A stretch of DNA of 64,000 nt from Sheuella amnicola. Its GTDB lineage: Bacteria; Pseudomonadota; Gammaproteobacteria; Burkholderiales; Burkholderiaceae_B. Positions 30,229 through 40,832 of the stretch are shown here, in pieces. The stretch is from NCBI RefSeq assembly GCF_010499255.1, contig NZ_JAAGRN010000010.1, forward strand, positions 1 to 64,000, given 5' to 3'. The notes under the pieces were generated by a model, which made no database searches, was not told the origin of the DNA, and saw only the letters and a program-made list of their open reading frames with translations. The position numbers and the translations under genes were made by a program. Positions within the stretch are counted from its first letter, which is position 1; each line of letters begins with the position of its first letter.

Positions 30229-30340
30229 GACCAAATCCTGCAAGATTGACGGTTTTCTTACAAACGGGAGGATTATAGCGGTATAAGTGCCTGTAGGTGG
30301 GGCACTTGCTCCGTAAAATGAGAGGAGCCGACTCTACCGT

Positions 30341-30346
30341 TATAAT
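30341..30346 (+). promoter_or_regulatory. -10 box of tRNA-Arg
   Basis: A perfect TATAAT lies 10 bp before the 5' end of the mature tRNA. No good -35 hexamer is seen. Confidence 0.5.
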
Positions 30347-30356
30347 CCCGCCTGTG

Positions 30357-30431
30357 GTGCCCGTAGTTCAATGGATAGAATTAGAGTTTCCGAAGCTCTC
30401 GATACAGGTTCGATTCCTGTCGGGCGCGCCA
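30357..30431 (+). tRNA. tRNA-Arg (CCG)
   Basis: A 75-nt cloverleaf. The acceptor stem is GTGCCCG/CGGGCGC, the D arm GTTC..GAAT, the anticodon stem AGAGT/GCTCT with loop TTCCGAA giving anticodon CCG, and the T arm has TTCGATTC. Discriminator G and an encoded CCA follow. It is intact, and no island is attached. Confidence 0.95.
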
Positions 30432-30457
30432 CCTCGCCATTCCCTATAAATGTCAAT

Positions 30458-32032
30458 TTAGCTGCTTTTAGGCGCTTTTAGCGCCTGATGAAAGCGAGCT
30501 ACATATTCGTCAAAGCTTTCCGTTGCGTCCAGTTCAAGCGATTTTTGCTCATCAATAGATTGCTTAACTTGCGCGTGAGCAAATTTGAGCTCTTCAGGGG
30601 AAAGTCCTATGCGACGCAAATTGTCAGCATGGCTTCGACTGGTCTGCAAGGCATATTGCTGAAACGATAGGTGTTGGGATTGCAGCGTATCCAATAGTTT
30701 CGCCGATGGTGTCAGGGCCGGATTTTCGACTTTGGCTCTTTGCGCGTCCACAGCGGACTTGTATTCATGATCTTCAAGCGCCTGGCCATACAAATCGGCG
30801 CATGTCGAAATCTGATCCAGCAAGTCGTTCGCCCAGTCCTGAAGATTGATTTTTTGCCCATTAAGACTGAGTTGCAGGCCAGGCTCTCGTCCGCGCTTTA
30901 CGACGGTCGAAAAATTTTCGGCGCTTTCTGAGCAAAATCCGTTGTCCCCAAAGAGTGGACTGTCATTTATTGCGCAAAATAGTAAAAACGCATCAACGAA
31001 ACGAGCCGTTTGTGCGGAAATTCCCGTTGGCTCGAAAGGGTCGATATCCAGGCACCGCACCTCAATGTATTGAACACCACGTTCGGATAGTGCGGTAATC
31101 GGACGCTCGCAACGGCCCGTGGCGCGTTTTGGGCGAATGCTTGAATAGAACTCGTTTTCGATTTGAAGAATGTTGGTATTGAGTTGTATCCATTGCCCAT
31201 CGCGATGAGTTCCAATAGTCTCGTAGGCCGACCAAGGCGTCGTGACGGCATCATAGATGCGCTGCAAAAAGGTATTGAGGTCGTTATAGCAAGGCTTAAG
31301 GCTTGACTGGGCCTTGTTTTGATACCCAAGATCACTCATGCGAAGGCTGGTCGCATGGGGGAGGTACAGGGTTTGGTCATCAAGCTCTTTCAACCCCCCG
31401 GTATTTCCGCGCAAAAAATCACGGGATAGTGCGGGTGAAGAACCAAAAAGGTACATCAGAAGCCAACTGTACCGGGTGAAGTTACGAATTAAGGCGATAT
31501 AGCCCGCAGATCGCTTATTTTTTTGAGAATTACCGGACTCATCAAGTAAATCCCAAATTGTTTCGTCAAACGAAAAGTTGTAGTGCAATCCCGCGATGCA
31601 TTGCATGGTTTTGCCGTATCGTTCGGCCAAGCCACGTCTGTAGACATGTTTGAGCATGCCGGTATTCGAAGTTCCGTACCATGCAATGGGAATATCAGCC
31701 TCTGCCGGCAAAATCGACGGCATGGAGTGGTTCCACATGACCTCACCGTCCAGCCCGCAAGCAACGATGCGTTGTATCTGGTTGATTTCGGCAATCAGAT
31801 CGTCAACCCTGTCATGCGTTCCGGTAATGAGTTCAAGCAGGGCTTCCGAATAATCAGTCGTAATCCTAGGGTGAGTCAGCGCAGACCCAAGGGATAAAGG
31901 ATGAGGCTGCATCGACAATTCGCCGCCCGAATCAACCCGAAGCCCTTCCTTTTCGATGCCACGAAGCGAGTGGCGCAAAATATTCGGGTGAGCCTTCAGA
32001 TTGGCGAGTCGTTGGGAAAACAGTGCGGTCAC
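30458..32032 (-). CDS. gshA: Glutamate-cysteine ligase
   Basis: It makes gamma-glutamylcysteine, the first step of glutathione synthesis, consuming ATP. The 524-aa length and the motifs GIEKEGLRVD, DYSEALLELIT, YGTSNTGMLKHVYRRGLAERYG, GLHYNFSF and EIRCLD-like YIEVRCLDIDPFEP belong to the gammaproteobacterial-type GshA family. It is convergent with tRNA-Arg and divergent from the lipoprotein gene at 32125. The grxD product uses glutathione, a functional link within the window. Confidence 0.94.
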   Translation of the reverse strand: MTALFSQRLANLKAHPNILRHSLRGIEKEGLRVDSGGELSMQPHPLSLGSALTHPRITTDYSEALLELITGTHDRVDDLIAEINQIQRIVACGLDGEVMWNHSMPSILPAEADIPIAWYGTSNTGMLKHVYRRGLAERYGKTMQCIAGLHYNFSFDETIWDLLDESGNSQKNKRSAGYIALIRNFTRYSWLLMYLFGSSPALSRDFLRGNTGGLKELDDQTLYLPHATSLRMSDLGYQNKAQSSLKPCYNDLNTFLQRIYDAVTTPWSAYETIGTHRDGQWIQLNTNILQIENEFYSSIRPKRATGRCERPITALSERGVQYIEVRCLDIDPFEPTGISAQTARFVDAFLLFCAINDSPLFGDNGFCSESAENFSTVVKRGREPGLQLSLNGQKINLQDWANDLLDQISTCADLYGQALEDHEYKSAVDAQRAKVENPALTPSAKLLDTLQSQHLSFQQYALQTSRSHADNLRRIGLSPEELKFAHAQVKQSIDEQKSLELDATESFDEYVARFHQALKAPKSS

Positions 32033-32124
32033 GGGAAGTCCTTATGCTGATTTGATTTGATTTTAAGGCGAATTCAGGTAGGGTGTATGTCATGAATCAG
32101 TTAGCAAAAATAGAGGAATGTTGA

Positions 32125-32649
32125 ATGACGAAGCACCTTTGGTTTTATGTTTTAGGGGTGTTTGCGTTAGCGATCGGGCTGACGGGTTGCACGCCCGAGT
32201 ACAACTGGCGCGAGACATCCGTAGCCGAGGATCGTGCGATGGTTGCCTTTCCGTCAAAGGTTCAGACTGAGCAAAGGTCGTTATCAGTTGATGGGGTGAA
32301 TCTTAAGTTTTCCCTGACCTCATCCATTGTTGGTCAATCCGTTTTTTCTGTAGGCTATTTGAAGTTGCCTTCGGATTGGTCGGTGGGTGCAACGGATCGA
32401 TTGATCAAGGGCATGGTTGATTCGCTTATGAGCAGGTCAAGTCGTGAGCCCGATTCCGATTTGATTGCCAAGGCCATTAAAGGTGATGTATTTGAAGTTC
32501 AAGCCACTGTGGGACAACAACCTTCCCGGATGATGGCAAAAATATTCGTTCATCAAGGCGTATTGTTGCAGGTTGTCGTTTCTGGACCTGCAAAGGAGCT
32601 GTCAGCCGAAAATGCCAAAGAGTTCATGCGATCACTGACATTGAAGTGA
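32125..32649 (+). CDS. Putative lipoprotein of unknown function (174 aa)
   Basis: The signal peptide MTKHLWFYVLGVFALAIGLTGC has a lipobox LTG|C with the lipidated cysteine at 22 and a following Thr, so outer-membrane sorting is likely. The mature domain (~150 aa) has alternating beta strands and no further cysteines; no family is recognised. Its 3' end overlaps the convergent LuxR-type gene by 26 bp. Confidence 0.65.
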   Translation: MTKHLWFYVLGVFALAIGLTGCTPEYNWRETSVAEDRAMVAFPSKVQTEQRSLSVDGVNLKFSLTSSIVGQSVFSVGYLKLPSDWSVGATDRLIKGMVDSLMSRSSREPDSDLIAKAIKGDVFEVQATVGQQPSRMMAKIFVHQGVLLQVVVSGPAKELSAENAKEFMRSLTLK

Positions 32650-32863
32650 CGCTCACGGAGTAGGGGAGCATGCCTGATTTAAGTGCCTTCGCAACAGCAT
32701 GTTGTCGTCCGTATACCCCAAGCTTTTGACATGCGTTGCGCAAATGAAAATTGACTGTGCGTTCACTTAAATCAAGAATTGTTCCGATTTCCCAGCTGGT
32801 TTTGCCGTGTGATACCCACTCCAGGCATTCAAGTTCGCGCCCGGTCAGCGGCGTTGTGATCAT
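32624..32863 (-). CDS. HTH-only LuxR-family regulator (79 aa)
   Basis: The whole protein is one LuxR/GerE helix-turn-helix: LTGRELECLEWVSHGKTSWE, IGTILDLSERTVNFHLRNACQ, then KLGVYGRQHAVAKAL. The KTSWEIG and SERTVNFH wording resembles the DNA-binding domain of acyl-homoserine-lactone receptors, but the ligand domain is absent. The start at 32863 is chosen for AGAGGA upstream; a TTG-initiated extension to 32956 has no similarity to a ligand domain. It could be a stand-alone regulator or a remnant. It faces away from metX. Confidence 0.7.
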   Translation of the reverse strand: MITTPLTGRELECLEWVSHGKTSWEIGTILDLSERTVNFHLRNACQKLGVYGRQHAVAKALKSGMLPYSVSVTSMSVIA

Positions 32864-33041
32864 GAAAGTGGATTCCTCTGGGGTAAAAATTAATACTTTG
32901 GTAGTTTGAACGCAGGATTTGAATTTGAAAATTCGCAAAACCCCTGTATTTGGCAATTATTAGGCTATTTTTTGTATCAAGCTGAAAGCAAAAGTGAAGG
33001 CTGCCAAGAGCTTGTGTCAATGCTAAACTTGTCACCGAGTT

Positions 33042-33097
33042 GGCGCCGATTTGCTTGATCCGCTTGCGGGCGCCTCATAAATCCAGCTAAAGAAAGG
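33042..33097 (+). ncRNA. SAM-II riboswitch in the metX leader
   Basis: GGCGCCGATTTG at 33042 opens a stem that closes with GGGCGCC (33068-33074). It is followed by the conserved ATAAATCCAGCTAAAG element (33078-33093) that forms the SAM-II pseudoknot. The 3' end AAAGAAAGG (33089-33097) doubles as the metX ribosome site, 5 nt before the ATG, so SAM binding is expected to block translation. SAM-II is known upstream of metX/metA in alphaproteobacteria and some betaproteobacteria. Assignment is by eye. Confidence 0.85.
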
Positions 33098-33102
33098 TCC
33101 GT

Positions 33103-34332
33103 ATGACATCTTCGTCCTCCTCTTCGGGCGCAGCGCCCCAAAATCAAGCCTCCGCAAATGACGTTCGATCCGTGGGGGTTGTGCATACCCAATTTTTACA
33201 ATTCAACGAGCCATTGGCACTGGCTAGCGGCCACACGCTGAACGAATACGAGCTGGCAATCGAAACGTATGGCAAATTGAACGCAGATGCCAGCAACGCA
33301 GTATTGATATGTCATGCACTGAATGCTTCGCATCATGTTGCGGGGATATCCGCCGAAAATCCTGATGATATTGGTTGGTGGGACAACATGGTCGGACCGG
33401 GCAAGCCGGTAGATACAGATGTCTTCTTTGTGATTGGTATCAATAATTTAGGTTCTTGTTTCGGATCAACCGGTCCTGCTTCAATTCGTCCGGAAACGGG
33501 CCAGCCGTGGGGGGCGGATTTTCCGGTCTTGACTGTAGAGGACTGGGTGGCTGCGCAAGCGCGCGTTGCGGATCGGTTGGGAATTGAGCGTTTTGCCGCT
33601 GTGATGGGTGGTTCGTTAGGCGGAATGCAGGCATTGAGCTGGTCGATTATTTTGCCTCATCGGGTTGCTCATTGCGTGGTGATTGCGAGCACCCCTAGAC
33701 TGTCGGCGCAAAATATCGCATTTAACGAAGTTGCCCGTCGCGCCATCATTACAGATCCGCAGTTTCATGGCGGGCATTACTATGCCCACAATACCGTGCC
33801 TAAACATGGATTGTCTGTTGCCCGTATGGTTGGGCATATCACCTATCTGTCTGATGACGATATGGCTGAAAAATTCGGCCGTACTCAGCGTGAGCCGGCG
33901 GCAGGCGGTGATTATCACTATGGATACGGAGTCGAATTCGAAGTGGAGTCGTATCTGCGTTACCAGGGTGAAAAGTTCTCGCGATATTTTGATGCAAACA
34001 CTTATTTGCTGATCACGAGGGCCTTGGATTATTTTGATCCTGCGCGCGAGACGGATGGCGATCTGGCGCGCGCGCTTAATCCGGCAAAAGCAGATTATTT
34101 GTTGGTCTCTTTTACGACGGATTGGCGATTTGCCCCCGAGAGATCACGTGAGATCGTGCGAGCCTTGCTACAAAACGGTCAGCCTGTGACCTATGCCGAA
34201 ATCGATGCGCCCCATGGACATGATGCATTTTTATTGGATGATTCCCGATACCATGGCGTGATGCGGGCCTATTTTTCCCGAATCGCGACAACGATTCCGA
34301 ATGCGTCGATTTCAAATGAGGTGTCGGCATGA
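33103..34332 (+). CDS. metX: Homoserine O-acyltransferase
   Basis: It activates homoserine for methionine synthesis, by acetyl or succinyl transfer; the acyl donor cannot be decided from the sequence by eye. It has an alpha/beta hydrolase fold with the nucleophile in [10 protein letters not shown] (Ser171), a Asp near 340 (FTTDWRFAP) and the catalytic histidine in PHGHDAFL. It is 409 aa. It is translated from a SAM-II riboswitch leader and overlaps metW by 4 bp (ATGA), forming the classic metXW pair. Confidence 0.95.
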   Translation: MTSSSSSSGAAPQNQASANDVRSVGVVHTQFLQFNEPLALASGHTLNEYELAIETYGKLNADASNAVLICHALNASHHVAGISAENPDDIGWWDNMVGPGKPVDTDVFFVIGINNLGSCFGSTGPASIRPETGQPWGADFPVLTVEDWVAAQARVADRLGIERFAAVMGGSLGGMQALSWSIILPHRVAHCVVIASTPRLSAQNIAFNEVARRAIITDPQFHGGHYYAHNTVPKHGLSVARMVGHITYLSDDDMAEKFGRTQREPAAGGDYHYGYGVEFEVESYLRYQGEKFSRYFDANTYLLITRALDYFDPARETDGDLARALNPAKADYLLVSFTTDWRFAPERSREIVRALLQNGQPVTYAEIDAPHGHDAFLLDDSRYHGVMRAYFSRIATTIPNASISNEVSA

Positions 34333-34934
34333 TGACAAATAATGTCCGATTGCGTGATGATCTTGCGCGTATTTCAGATTGGATTGAGCCCGAGCGAAGA
34401 GTGCTTGATCTGGGATGTGGTGATGGCACTTTGCTGGCCTATCTCAAGCAAACCAAGCGGGTTCAGGGTGTTGGCGTCGAAATTAGCGATGAAAGGGTAC
34501 TGGCTTGCGTTCAGCGCGGCGTGCATGTGATACAGCAAAACCTTGAAGACGGATTGGCGATGTTTGATGACCAGCAATTCGATACTGTGGTGTTGTCTCA
34601 GACCTTGCAATCCATGCACAACACAGAACACATCCTGCGTGAAATGGCCAGGGTGGCACGGCAAGGAGTGGTTTCGTTCCCTAATTTCGGTTATTGGCCG
34701 CATGGGTGGTCGATTCTGATGGGGCGCATGCCTGTCACCGGACAGATGCCCTATGACTGGTATGACACGCCCAATATCCATCTTTGCACACTGAAGGATT
34801 TCGAGAGACTGGCAGACAAGCTGGGATTTACGATATTGGAGCGAGCCACTTTCAACGATTCGCATGAGGTCAAATGGTTGGCCGGTTGGCGTAGTACGCT
34901 TGCGGCATACCGTTTTACCGCACGTCCCGGCTAG
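34329..34934 (+). CDS. metW: Methionine biosynthesis protein MetW
   Basis: A methyltransferase-fold protein of 201 aa with the SAM-type motif [16 protein letters not shown] near residues 22-37 and [14 protein letters not shown]. In many proteobacteria MetW partners MetX, and the two work together in methionine synthesis. Two consecutive ATGs occur at 34329 and 34332; the first overlaps the metX stop. It is regulated with metX through the SAM-II leader. Confidence 0.94.
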   Translation: MMTNNVRLRDDLARISDWIEPERRVLDLGCGDGTLLAYLKQTKRVQGVGVEISDERVLACVQRGVHVIQQNLEDGLAMFDDQQFDTVVLSQTLQSMHNTEHILREMARVARQGVVSFPNFGYWPHGWSILMGRMPVTGQMPYDWYDTPNIHLCTLKDFERLADKLGFTILERATFNDSHEVKWLAGWRSTLAAYRFTARPG

Positions 34935-34946
34935 GATGAGTCGATA

Positions 34947-36248
34947 ATGAACAAACCGTCTGTAACACAACCATCCGATTCGGTCGTGACGGGGGGGGAG
35001 AATCCTCAGCCCTTAAAGGCATCGCAACTCTATCTGCGACGACGTGTTGCGCCATTGCTGGCGCTTGGTTTTGCCAGCGGATTGCCGCTTGCGCTCACTG
35101 GTGGAACGTTGCAGGCTTGGGCGACAGTTGAGAATGTATCGCTCCAGGAAATCGGATTTCTGACGCTTGTTGGTTCCGCTTACACGCTTAAATTTTTATG
35201 GGCTCCCCTGATCGATCGCTATGCACCCCCGTTTCTGGGGCGTCGAAGGGGCTGGATGCTGTTGATGCAAATCATGTTGGCGCTTGGGCTGATGCTGATG
35301 GGACTGCTTTCTCCGGGGCAGGCTTTGTTGCCATTGGCGTTTGTTGCTGTTGGGGTCGCATTTTTTTCGGCTAGCCAGGACATCGCGTTTGATGCCTATA
35401 GAAGTGATGTCCTGCACAAGGAAGAGCGAGGCGCCGGCGCCGCATTATCCGTGTTGGGTTACCGTCTTGCCATGCTCGTATCCGGAGGGCTCGCATTGAT
35501 TTTGGCTGATCAGTGGCTGGGATGGGGGCGCATGTACATATTGATGGCGCTATTGATGCTGATCTGCGCGCTAGCGACGTTCTGGGCGCCTGAACCGCAA
35601 GAGCAGGCTCAGCCGCCGCGGTCCCTGACACTTGCAGTTATAGAGCCATTCAAGGAATTTTTCTCGCGGCCCGAAGCGCTTACTGTACTTGTGTTGATCG
35701 TTCTCTATAAGCTTGGTGATGCTTTTGCCGGTGCGCTATCGACAACTTTCCTGATTCGCGCCGCCGGATTTACTGCAACCGAAGTTGGTACGGTCAACAA
35801 GTTGTTGGGGCTGGCGGCAACAATCGTTGGCGCGCTGACCGGCGGGGCTTTGATGGCCAAGCTTGGTTTGTATCGTTCGTTATTGTTTTTTGGAATATTG
35901 CAGGGTGTATCCAATCTAGGCTTTTGGCTGATATCCGTAAGTCCGCACAGCATTTTGCTGATGGCACTTGCCATTGGCCTTGAAAATTTGTGTGGCGGCA
36001 TGGGAACGGCCGCATTTGTCGCATTGCTGATGGGTCTGTGCAATCGTCAGTTTTCGGCAACGCAATTTGCTTTGCTTTCCGCTTTGTCCGCTGTTGGACG
36101 CACATATCTGGCCGGACCTTTAACTCCGCCGTTAGTTCAATTCGCAGGATGGCCAACCTTTTTTGTGTTGACCGTGCTGATCGCGATTCCCGGTTTGTTG
36201 CTTCTGGTATGGCGTCGCAAGGATATTGAGCGAATAGACTCTCTTTGA
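34947..36248 (+). CDS. ampG: AmpG-family muropeptide permease (MFS)
   Basis: A 433-aa major facilitator protein with about 12-14 membrane helices, starting LRRRVAPLLALGFASGLPLAL and including PLIDRYAPPFLGRRRGWML and ASQDIAFDAYRSDVL, wording typical of AmpG. Such proteins import anhydro-muropeptides for peptidoglycan recycling. It follows metW by 12 bp and probably shares its transcript, although the functions are unrelated. It is convergent with xthA (4-bp gap). The assignment of substrate is by family. Confidence 0.85.
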   Translation: MNKPSVTQPSDSVVTGGENPQPLKASQLYLRRRVAPLLALGFASGLPLALTGGTLQAWATVENVSLQEIGFLTLVGSAYTLKFLWAPLIDRYAPPFLGRRRGWMLLMQIMLALGLMLMGLLSPGQALLPLAFVAVGVAFFSASQDIAFDAYRSDVLHKEERGAGAALSVLGYRLAMLVSGGLALILADQWLGWGRMYILMALLMLICALATFWAPEPQEQAQPPRSLTLAVIEPFKEFFSRPEALTVLVLIVLYKLGDAFAGALSTTFLIRAAGFTATEVGTVNKLLGLAATIVGALTGGALMAKLGLYRSLLFFGILQGVSNLGFWLISVSPHSILLMALAIGLENLCGGMGTAAFVALLMGLCNRQFSATQFALLSALSAVGRTYLAGPLTPPLVQFAGWPTFFVLTVLIAIPGLLLLVWRRKDIERIDSL

Positions 36249-36252
36249 GTTG

Positions 36253-37044
36253 TCAGCGCAAGGTTACGTCGTAATCGATCGTGAGCGGGGCATGGTCGGA
36301 GAATCGCTGATCCTTATAAATGCTTGTCGCGCGAGCCTTCGCTGCGATTCCAGGCGTGGTGAGTTGATAATCAAGCCGCCACCCGACGTTCTTAGCCCAC
36401 GCTTGGCCGCGATTGCTCCACCAGGTGTATTGTTCAGGTCGTGGATCTAGTTGCCTGAAAACATCGACAAACCCTATTTCATCGATCACATGCGTCATCC
36501 ATGCGCGCTCTTCGGGCGTAAAGCCGGAATTCTTCTGATTGGACTTCCAGTTTTTAAGATCGATCTCCTTGTGGGCGATGTTCCAGTCCGCGCAGATGAC
36601 ATATTCGCGACCTGAATTTTTGTGGTCATCCATCAAGTTTTGTAACCAGGGGCCGAATTTTTCCAGAAATCTAAACTTGGCCTCTTGTCGTTCGGGGCCG
36701 CTTGATCCTGAAGGCAGATAAGCGCTGATGACGGAAATATCTTTCCAGTCCGCCCGCAGTATTCGACCTTCACTATCGAACTCTTCGCATGCCATGCCTC
36801 GCAAAATACGCTCCGGCTGCTGACGCAGATATATGCCAACCCCGCTGTAGCCTTTCTTCTCGGCGGTGCAGAAATGTCCGTTGTAGTCCAGCGGATGTTG
36901 CAAGTCATCATGGATATCCGCAAGGTGAGCTTTAAGCTCTTGCAGACACAAGATATCGGCTTGATTGATTTTGAGCCAGTCAAGCAACCCTTTGTTGTAG
37001 GCTGAGCGAATGCCGTTCAGGTTAAGTGAAGTGATACGAAGCAA
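36253..37044 (-). CDS. xthA: Exodeoxyribonuclease III
   Basis: An apurinic/apyrimidinic endonuclease and 3'-5' exonuclease for base-excision repair. The start is TTG at 37044 (giving [15 protein letters not shown]), with TGGAG 6 nt upstream; the frame extension to 37086 would add 14 residues out of line with the family. The metal and catalytic motifs are [31 protein letters not shown] and [12 protein letters not shown]. It is 263 aa. It is divergent from pyrE with a 57-bp gap. Confidence 0.93.
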   Translation of the reverse strand: MLRITSLNLNGIRSAYNKGLLDWLKINQADILCLQELKAHLADIHDDLQHPLDYNGHFCTAEKKGYSGVGIYLRQQPERILRGMACEEFDSEGRILRADWKDISVISAYLPSGSSGPERQEAKFRFLEKFGPWLQNLMDDHKNSGREYVICADWNIAHKEIDLKNWKSNQKNSGFTPEERAWMTHVIDEIGFVDVFRQLDPRPEQYTWWSNRGQAWAKNVGWRLDYQLTTPGIAAKARATSIYKDQRFSDHAPLTIDYDVTLR

Positions 37045-37101
37045 GGAATACTCCAGGTCGGTGAGATAATGTCGCCCATGCCACACATTTCAGGAGTGCT
37101 C

Positions 37102-37773
37102 ATGTCAACGGGTTCGGATCGTCTTGCGTTTGTTCAATTTGCCTTGAATCAAGGGGTGCTTAGGTTTGGTAGTTTCGTAACAAAATCCGGGCGCACCAGT
37201 CCATATTTCTTTAATGCCGGTCTGTTCAATTCAGGTGCCTCGGTCGGGCGATTATCGCAATTTTATGCGCAAGCGCTAGTAGATTCCAAAGTTCCGTTCG
37301 ATATGTTGTTTGGACCGGCTTACAAGGGAATACCGCTGGCCACGGCGACATCCGTAGCGCTTGCCGGACATGCCGCGATGCAGGGACGAGATATCCCGTT
37401 TGCTTATAACCGTAAAGAAGCAAAAGATCATGGCGAGGGTGGCGTCTTGGTGGGGGCTCCTCTCAAGGGTAAGGTTGTGATTATCGATGATGTGATCACT
37501 GCGGGCACTTCGGTTCGTGAATCGGTCGATATTATTCGTGGTGCCGGGGCGCAGCCTGCAGCCGTATTGATCGCCATGGATCGGATGGAGCGCGCAGGCA
37601 GTGAGGGGCAATTATCCGCTCATTCGGCAGTCCAGGAGGTTGAGCAGCGTTATGGATTGCCCGTCATCAGCATTGCTTCGCTAACGGATATTCTGGCGCT
37701 GCTTGAAAACAATCCCGAGTTTGCGCAGTATAAAAACGCTGTGCTGGACTACCGTACGCGTTACGGAATTTGA
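37102..37773 (+). CDS. pyrE: Orotate phosphoribosyltransferase
   Basis: It joins orotate and PRPP to give OMP in pyrimidine synthesis. The start at 37102 ([10 protein letters not shown]) follows CAGGAG; the frame extension to 37069 is not used. The [19 protein letters not shown] segment and the PRPP loop [13 protein letters not shown] (about 133-145) are diagnostic. It is 223 aa. A perfect 12-bp hairpin follows. Confidence 0.95.
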   Translation: MSTGSDRLAFVQFALNQGVLRFGSFVTKSGRTSPYFFNAGLFNSGASVGRLSQFYAQALVDSKVPFDMLFGPAYKGIPLATATSVALAGHAAMQGRDIPFAYNRKEAKDHGEGGVLVGAPLKGKVVIIDDVITAGTSVRESVDIIRGAGAQPAAVLIAMDRMERAGSEGQLSAHSAVQEVEQRYGLPVISIASLTDILALLENNPEFAQYKNAVLDYRTRYGI

Positions 37774-37788
37774 TCTGATTTGCACTGA

Positions 37789-37828
37789 ACTTGGTTCGCG
37801 AGACGCAGTTTGTGACCGCGAACCAAGT
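37789..37828. terminator. Long hairpin between convergent pyrE and gatB
   Basis: ACTTGGTTCGCG (37789-37800) pairs perfectly with CGCGAACCAAGT (37817-37828) around a 16-nt loop. It lies in the 68-bp gap between the two convergent genes. A T run is lacking, so termination may be rho-assisted. Confidence 0.55.
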
Positions 37829-37841
37829 GATGCATCACAGT

Positions 37842-39299
37842 TTATGCATCCAGTTTTGACTTCAGTACGTCGTTAACTTGTTGAGGGTTGGCCTTTCCTT
37901 TTGCCGCTTTCATGATTTGACCGACCAGGGAGTTGAATGCCTTTTGTTTTCCGGCTCGGTATTCGGCAACAATGGCTGGATTGTCCGCGAGAACGGCATC
38001 AATCATTCCTTCGATTGCTCCCGAGTCGCTGATTTGTTTCAGCCCTTTGGCTTCGATGATCGCGTCAGGTTGTCCGCCTTGCTCACCTGCCCACATGGCA
38101 GCAAAAACATCTCTGGCAATCTTGTTTGAAATGGTTCCGTCGATGATGCGATTGAGCAATGCAGCAAGCATTGCTGCCGAGACAGGTGACTCCGAGATGT
38201 GTTTTTCTTCCCGATTTAAAACGGCAGATACTTCACCCATGATCCAGTTGGCGGCCATTTTGGCTTGTCCGGCAGGAAGCGCCTTCGCTGTCTGTTCGAA
38301 GTATTCGGCAAGCTCGCGACTAGATGTCAGGTTCGCTGCGTCTACCGGGGCAAGTCCATAGTCGCCGACAAACCGGGAGCGCAAATTGGCTGGTAGCTCA
38401 GGCATGGATTGACGGACGGCTTCGATCCATTCCGGGGCAATCACCAGCGGTGGCAAGTCAGGATCGGGGAAGTAGCGATAGTCGTGCGCGTCTTCTTTGC
38501 TGCGCATGCTTCGTGTTTCGTCGCGGTCAGCATCGTAGAGGCGGGTTTCTTGAACGACTTTTCCGCCGTCTTCGATTAGTTCGATCTGTCTGCGTACTTC
38601 ATACTGAATTGCCCGCTCCAGAAATCGGAAGGAGTTGACGTTTTTGACTTCACAGCGCGTACCAAATTCCTTTTGTCCTTCCGGACGGACAGAAACGTTC
38701 GCATCGATTCGAAAGGAGCCCTCTTGCATATTGCCATCGCAAATGCCAAGCCACATGACAAGACTGTGTAGTGTTTTTGCGTAGGCGACGGCTTCAGCGG
38801 CAGAGCGCAACTCAGGCTCCGTTACGATTTCCAGAAGCGGGGTTCCGCAACGGTTCAGATCGATTCCGCTGGATGCTTCGCCGTGCGGGCCGACAAAGTC
38901 GTCATGCATGGACTTGCCTGCATCTTCTTCGAGATGAGCACGCGTGAGGTTGAGTGTTTTCTCGACATCTCCGACAAAGAATGAAACTTTGCCGCCAATG
39001 ACTACCGGATGATCCATCTGGCTGATCTGATAGTTTTTGGGCAGATCCGGATAGAAATAGTTTTTGCGAGCGAAAACCGAGTAGGGGGCGACAGTTGCGT
39101 CTATCGCCAAACCGAAGCGAATGGCTCTTTCGACTGCTCCAATATTCAGCACAGGCAGCGTGCCCGGTAACGCCATGTCCACTTCATTGGCTTGGGTATT
39201 GGGCAAAGCGCCGTAGCGCGTGCTGCTACCCGAAAAAATCTTGGTTTGAGTCGAAAGCTGTACGTGTGTTTCGAGTCCGATGACGACTTCCCATGCCAT
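37842..39299 (-). CDS. gatB: Asp/Glu-tRNA(Asn/Gln) amidotransferase subunit B
   Basis: The kinase and tRNA-binding subunit that converts misacylated Glu-tRNA(Gln) or Asp-tRNA(Asn). It opens with [24 protein letters not shown]; the cradle-domain motif [21 protein letters not shown] and a C-terminal YqeY-like domain follow. It is 485 aa. The order on the minus strand is gatC-gatA-gatB, with gatB sharing one base with gatA. Confidence 0.96.
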   Translation of the reverse strand: MAWEVVIGLETHVQLSTQTKIFSGSSTRYGALPNTQANEVDMALPGTLPVLNIGAVERAIRFGLAIDATVAPYSVFARKNYFYPDLPKNYQISQMDHPVVIGGKVSFFVGDVEKTLNLTRAHLEEDAGKSMHDDFVGPHGEASSGIDLNRCGTPLLEIVTEPELRSAAEAVAYAKTLHSLVMWLGICDGNMQEGSFRIDANVSVRPEGQKEFGTRCEVKNVNSFRFLERAIQYEVRRQIELIEDGGKVVQETRLYDADRDETRSMRSKEDAHDYRYFPDPDLPPLVIAPEWIEAVRQSMPELPANLRSRFVGDYGLAPVDAANLTSSRELAEYFEQTAKALPAGQAKMAANWIMGEVSAVLNREEKHISESPVSAAMLAALLNRIIDGTISNKIARDVFAAMWAGEQGGQPDAIIEAKGLKQISDSGAIEGMIDAVLADNPAIVAEYRAGKQKAFNSLVGQIMKAAKGKANPQQVNDVLKSKLDA

Positions 39300-40831
39300 T
39301 ATGCTTGCCCCGCGTTGCGTTGATGCCAGTCAGTGACCTGCTGATATTGATGGGCGACGGCCAGTAGGCGTCCTTCATCAAAATAGTTGCCGATGATTTG
39401 CAGGCCGATCGGCAACTGCTTGCCTGAAGCTCCGGAAGCAAAACCGCATGGAATGGACATGCCGGGAAGTCCGGCCAGGTTTAGGCTGAGAGTGTATATG
39501 TCGGCCAACCAATCTGCGGTTGGATCATCGGTGTTAGTGCCTATCTGTTTTGCCACGGCAGGCGTAACCGGCCCCATGATGACATCGCATTGCGCACCTA
39601 ATGCAGACTTGAAGTCGTCGACGATGAGTCGGCGTAACCTCTGAGCCTGCAGGTAATAGGCATCATAATAGCCATGGGAAAGCACATAGGTGCCGATCAA
39701 AATGCGTCGCTGAACTTCAGAGCCAAAACCCTCAGCGCGCGAACGTCCTGTCATATCGGCCAAATCCGTATAGGATTCACTGCGATGGCCATATCGCACG
39801 CCGTCGTAGCGAGAAAGATTGCTGGAGGCTTCAGCCGGAGCAATGACGTAATAAGCCGGAATCGACAGACGTGTGCGCGGCAGGGAAATTTCAACACGCT
39901 TTGCACCAAGCTTTTCGAATTGTGCAAGCGCGTTTTCGATCGCGTTGGCGACATCGGTTGATAAGCCTTCACCAAAATATTCTTTAGGAACGCCTATGCG
40001 TAAATCTTTCAGAGGGAGGGTGGCATCCAGTCCGAAGCGTTGATTATGCATAGCAAAGTCGTTTCGGATTCGTCCCTGCGTGTTCGCAATACCGTTGCAA
40101 TATTCGGCGCTAGTCGAGTCGCGGTGATCAAAACCACTCATGGTGTCCAGGACTTCGACAAGATCTTCCGCGCTGCGTGCTATCGGTCCAGCCTGATCCA
40201 AGCTGGATCCATAAGCAATCATTCCGTAGCGCGACACGGTGCCATAGGTGGGTTTGATTCCACTGACGCCGCAAAGCGCGGCGGGTTGGCGAACAGATCC
40301 ACCTGTGTCTGTTCCTGTTGAAGCCATGACAAGTCGTGCGGCAACAGCCGCAGCCGATGCGCCGGAGGATCCGCCAGGGACGGCTGTCGAATCCCAAGGA
40401 TTTTGCGTGGGACCAAAGGCTGAATGTTCGTTGCTTGAGCCCATGGCGAATTCATCGCAGTTCAGTTTGCCTAAGGAAACAGTGCCTGCTTGAAGCAGAT
40501 TGTCTACAACTGTTGCGTCAAAAGGACTCACGTAATTCTTGAGCATGTTGCTGCCTGCCGTGCTGCGCCATCCGCGAGTGACAAACACGTCTTTGTGGGC
40601 GATTGGAATCCCTGTCAGCGGTCCGCCCGTGCCTTCAGCCAGTTTTTTGTCGGCCAGACGTGCCTGGTCAAGCGTCAAGCCAGCGTCGACGTGCACAAAT
40701 GCGTTTAACGGCTGTTGCGTTTGAATCTGTCGCAGGCAATCCTGGGCCAATTCAGTCGCGCTGATTTTTTTGCTTTGCAGGGCATGACGCAGTGCTGTCA
40801 GGCCGTCAAATTGATGAAGTACGGAGGCCAT
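39299..40831 (-). CDS. gatA: Asp/Glu-tRNA(Asn/Gln) amidotransferase subunit A
   Basis: The amidase-signature subunit that releases ammonia from glutamine. The catalytic Ser-cisSer-Lys triad is carried by [22 protein letters not shown] and [14 protein letters not shown]. The start at 40831 ([10 protein letters not shown]) gives 510 aa, with GGTGA upstream; an in-frame TTG at 40840 overlaps gatC. It lies one base after the gatC stop codon. Confidence 0.96.
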   Translation of the reverse strand: MASVLHQFDGLTALRHALQSKKISATELAQDCLRQIQTQQPLNAFVHVDAGLTLDQARLADKKLAEGTGGPLTGIPIAHKDVFVTRGWRSTAGSNMLKNYVSPFDATVVDNLLQAGTVSLGKLNCDEFAMGSSNEHSAFGPTQNPWDSTAVPGGSSGASAAAVAARLVMASTGTDTGGSVRQPAALCGVSGIKPTYGTVSRYGMIAYGSSLDQAGPIARSAEDLVEVLDTMSGFDHRDSTSAEYCNGIANTQGRIRNDFAMHNQRFGLDATLPLKDLRIGVPKEYFGEGLSTDVANAIENALAQFEKLGAKRVEISLPRTRLSIPAYYVIAPAEASSNLSRYDGVRYGHRSESYTDLADMTGRSRAEGFGSEVQRRILIGTYVLSHGYYDAYYLQAQRLRRLIVDDFKSALGAQCDVIMGPVTPAVAKQIGTNTDDPTADWLADIYTLSLNLAGLPGMSIPCGFASGASGKQLPIGLQIIGNYFDEGRLLAVAHQYQQVTDWHQRNAGQA

Positions 40832-40832
40832 C

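Noticed and set aside
29536-30249. 237-aa open frame on the plus strand over the cytochrome c gene
   Set aside because: The cytochrome frame has a haem motif, membrane anchor and ribosome site. The opposite frame also crosses the bidirectional terminator.
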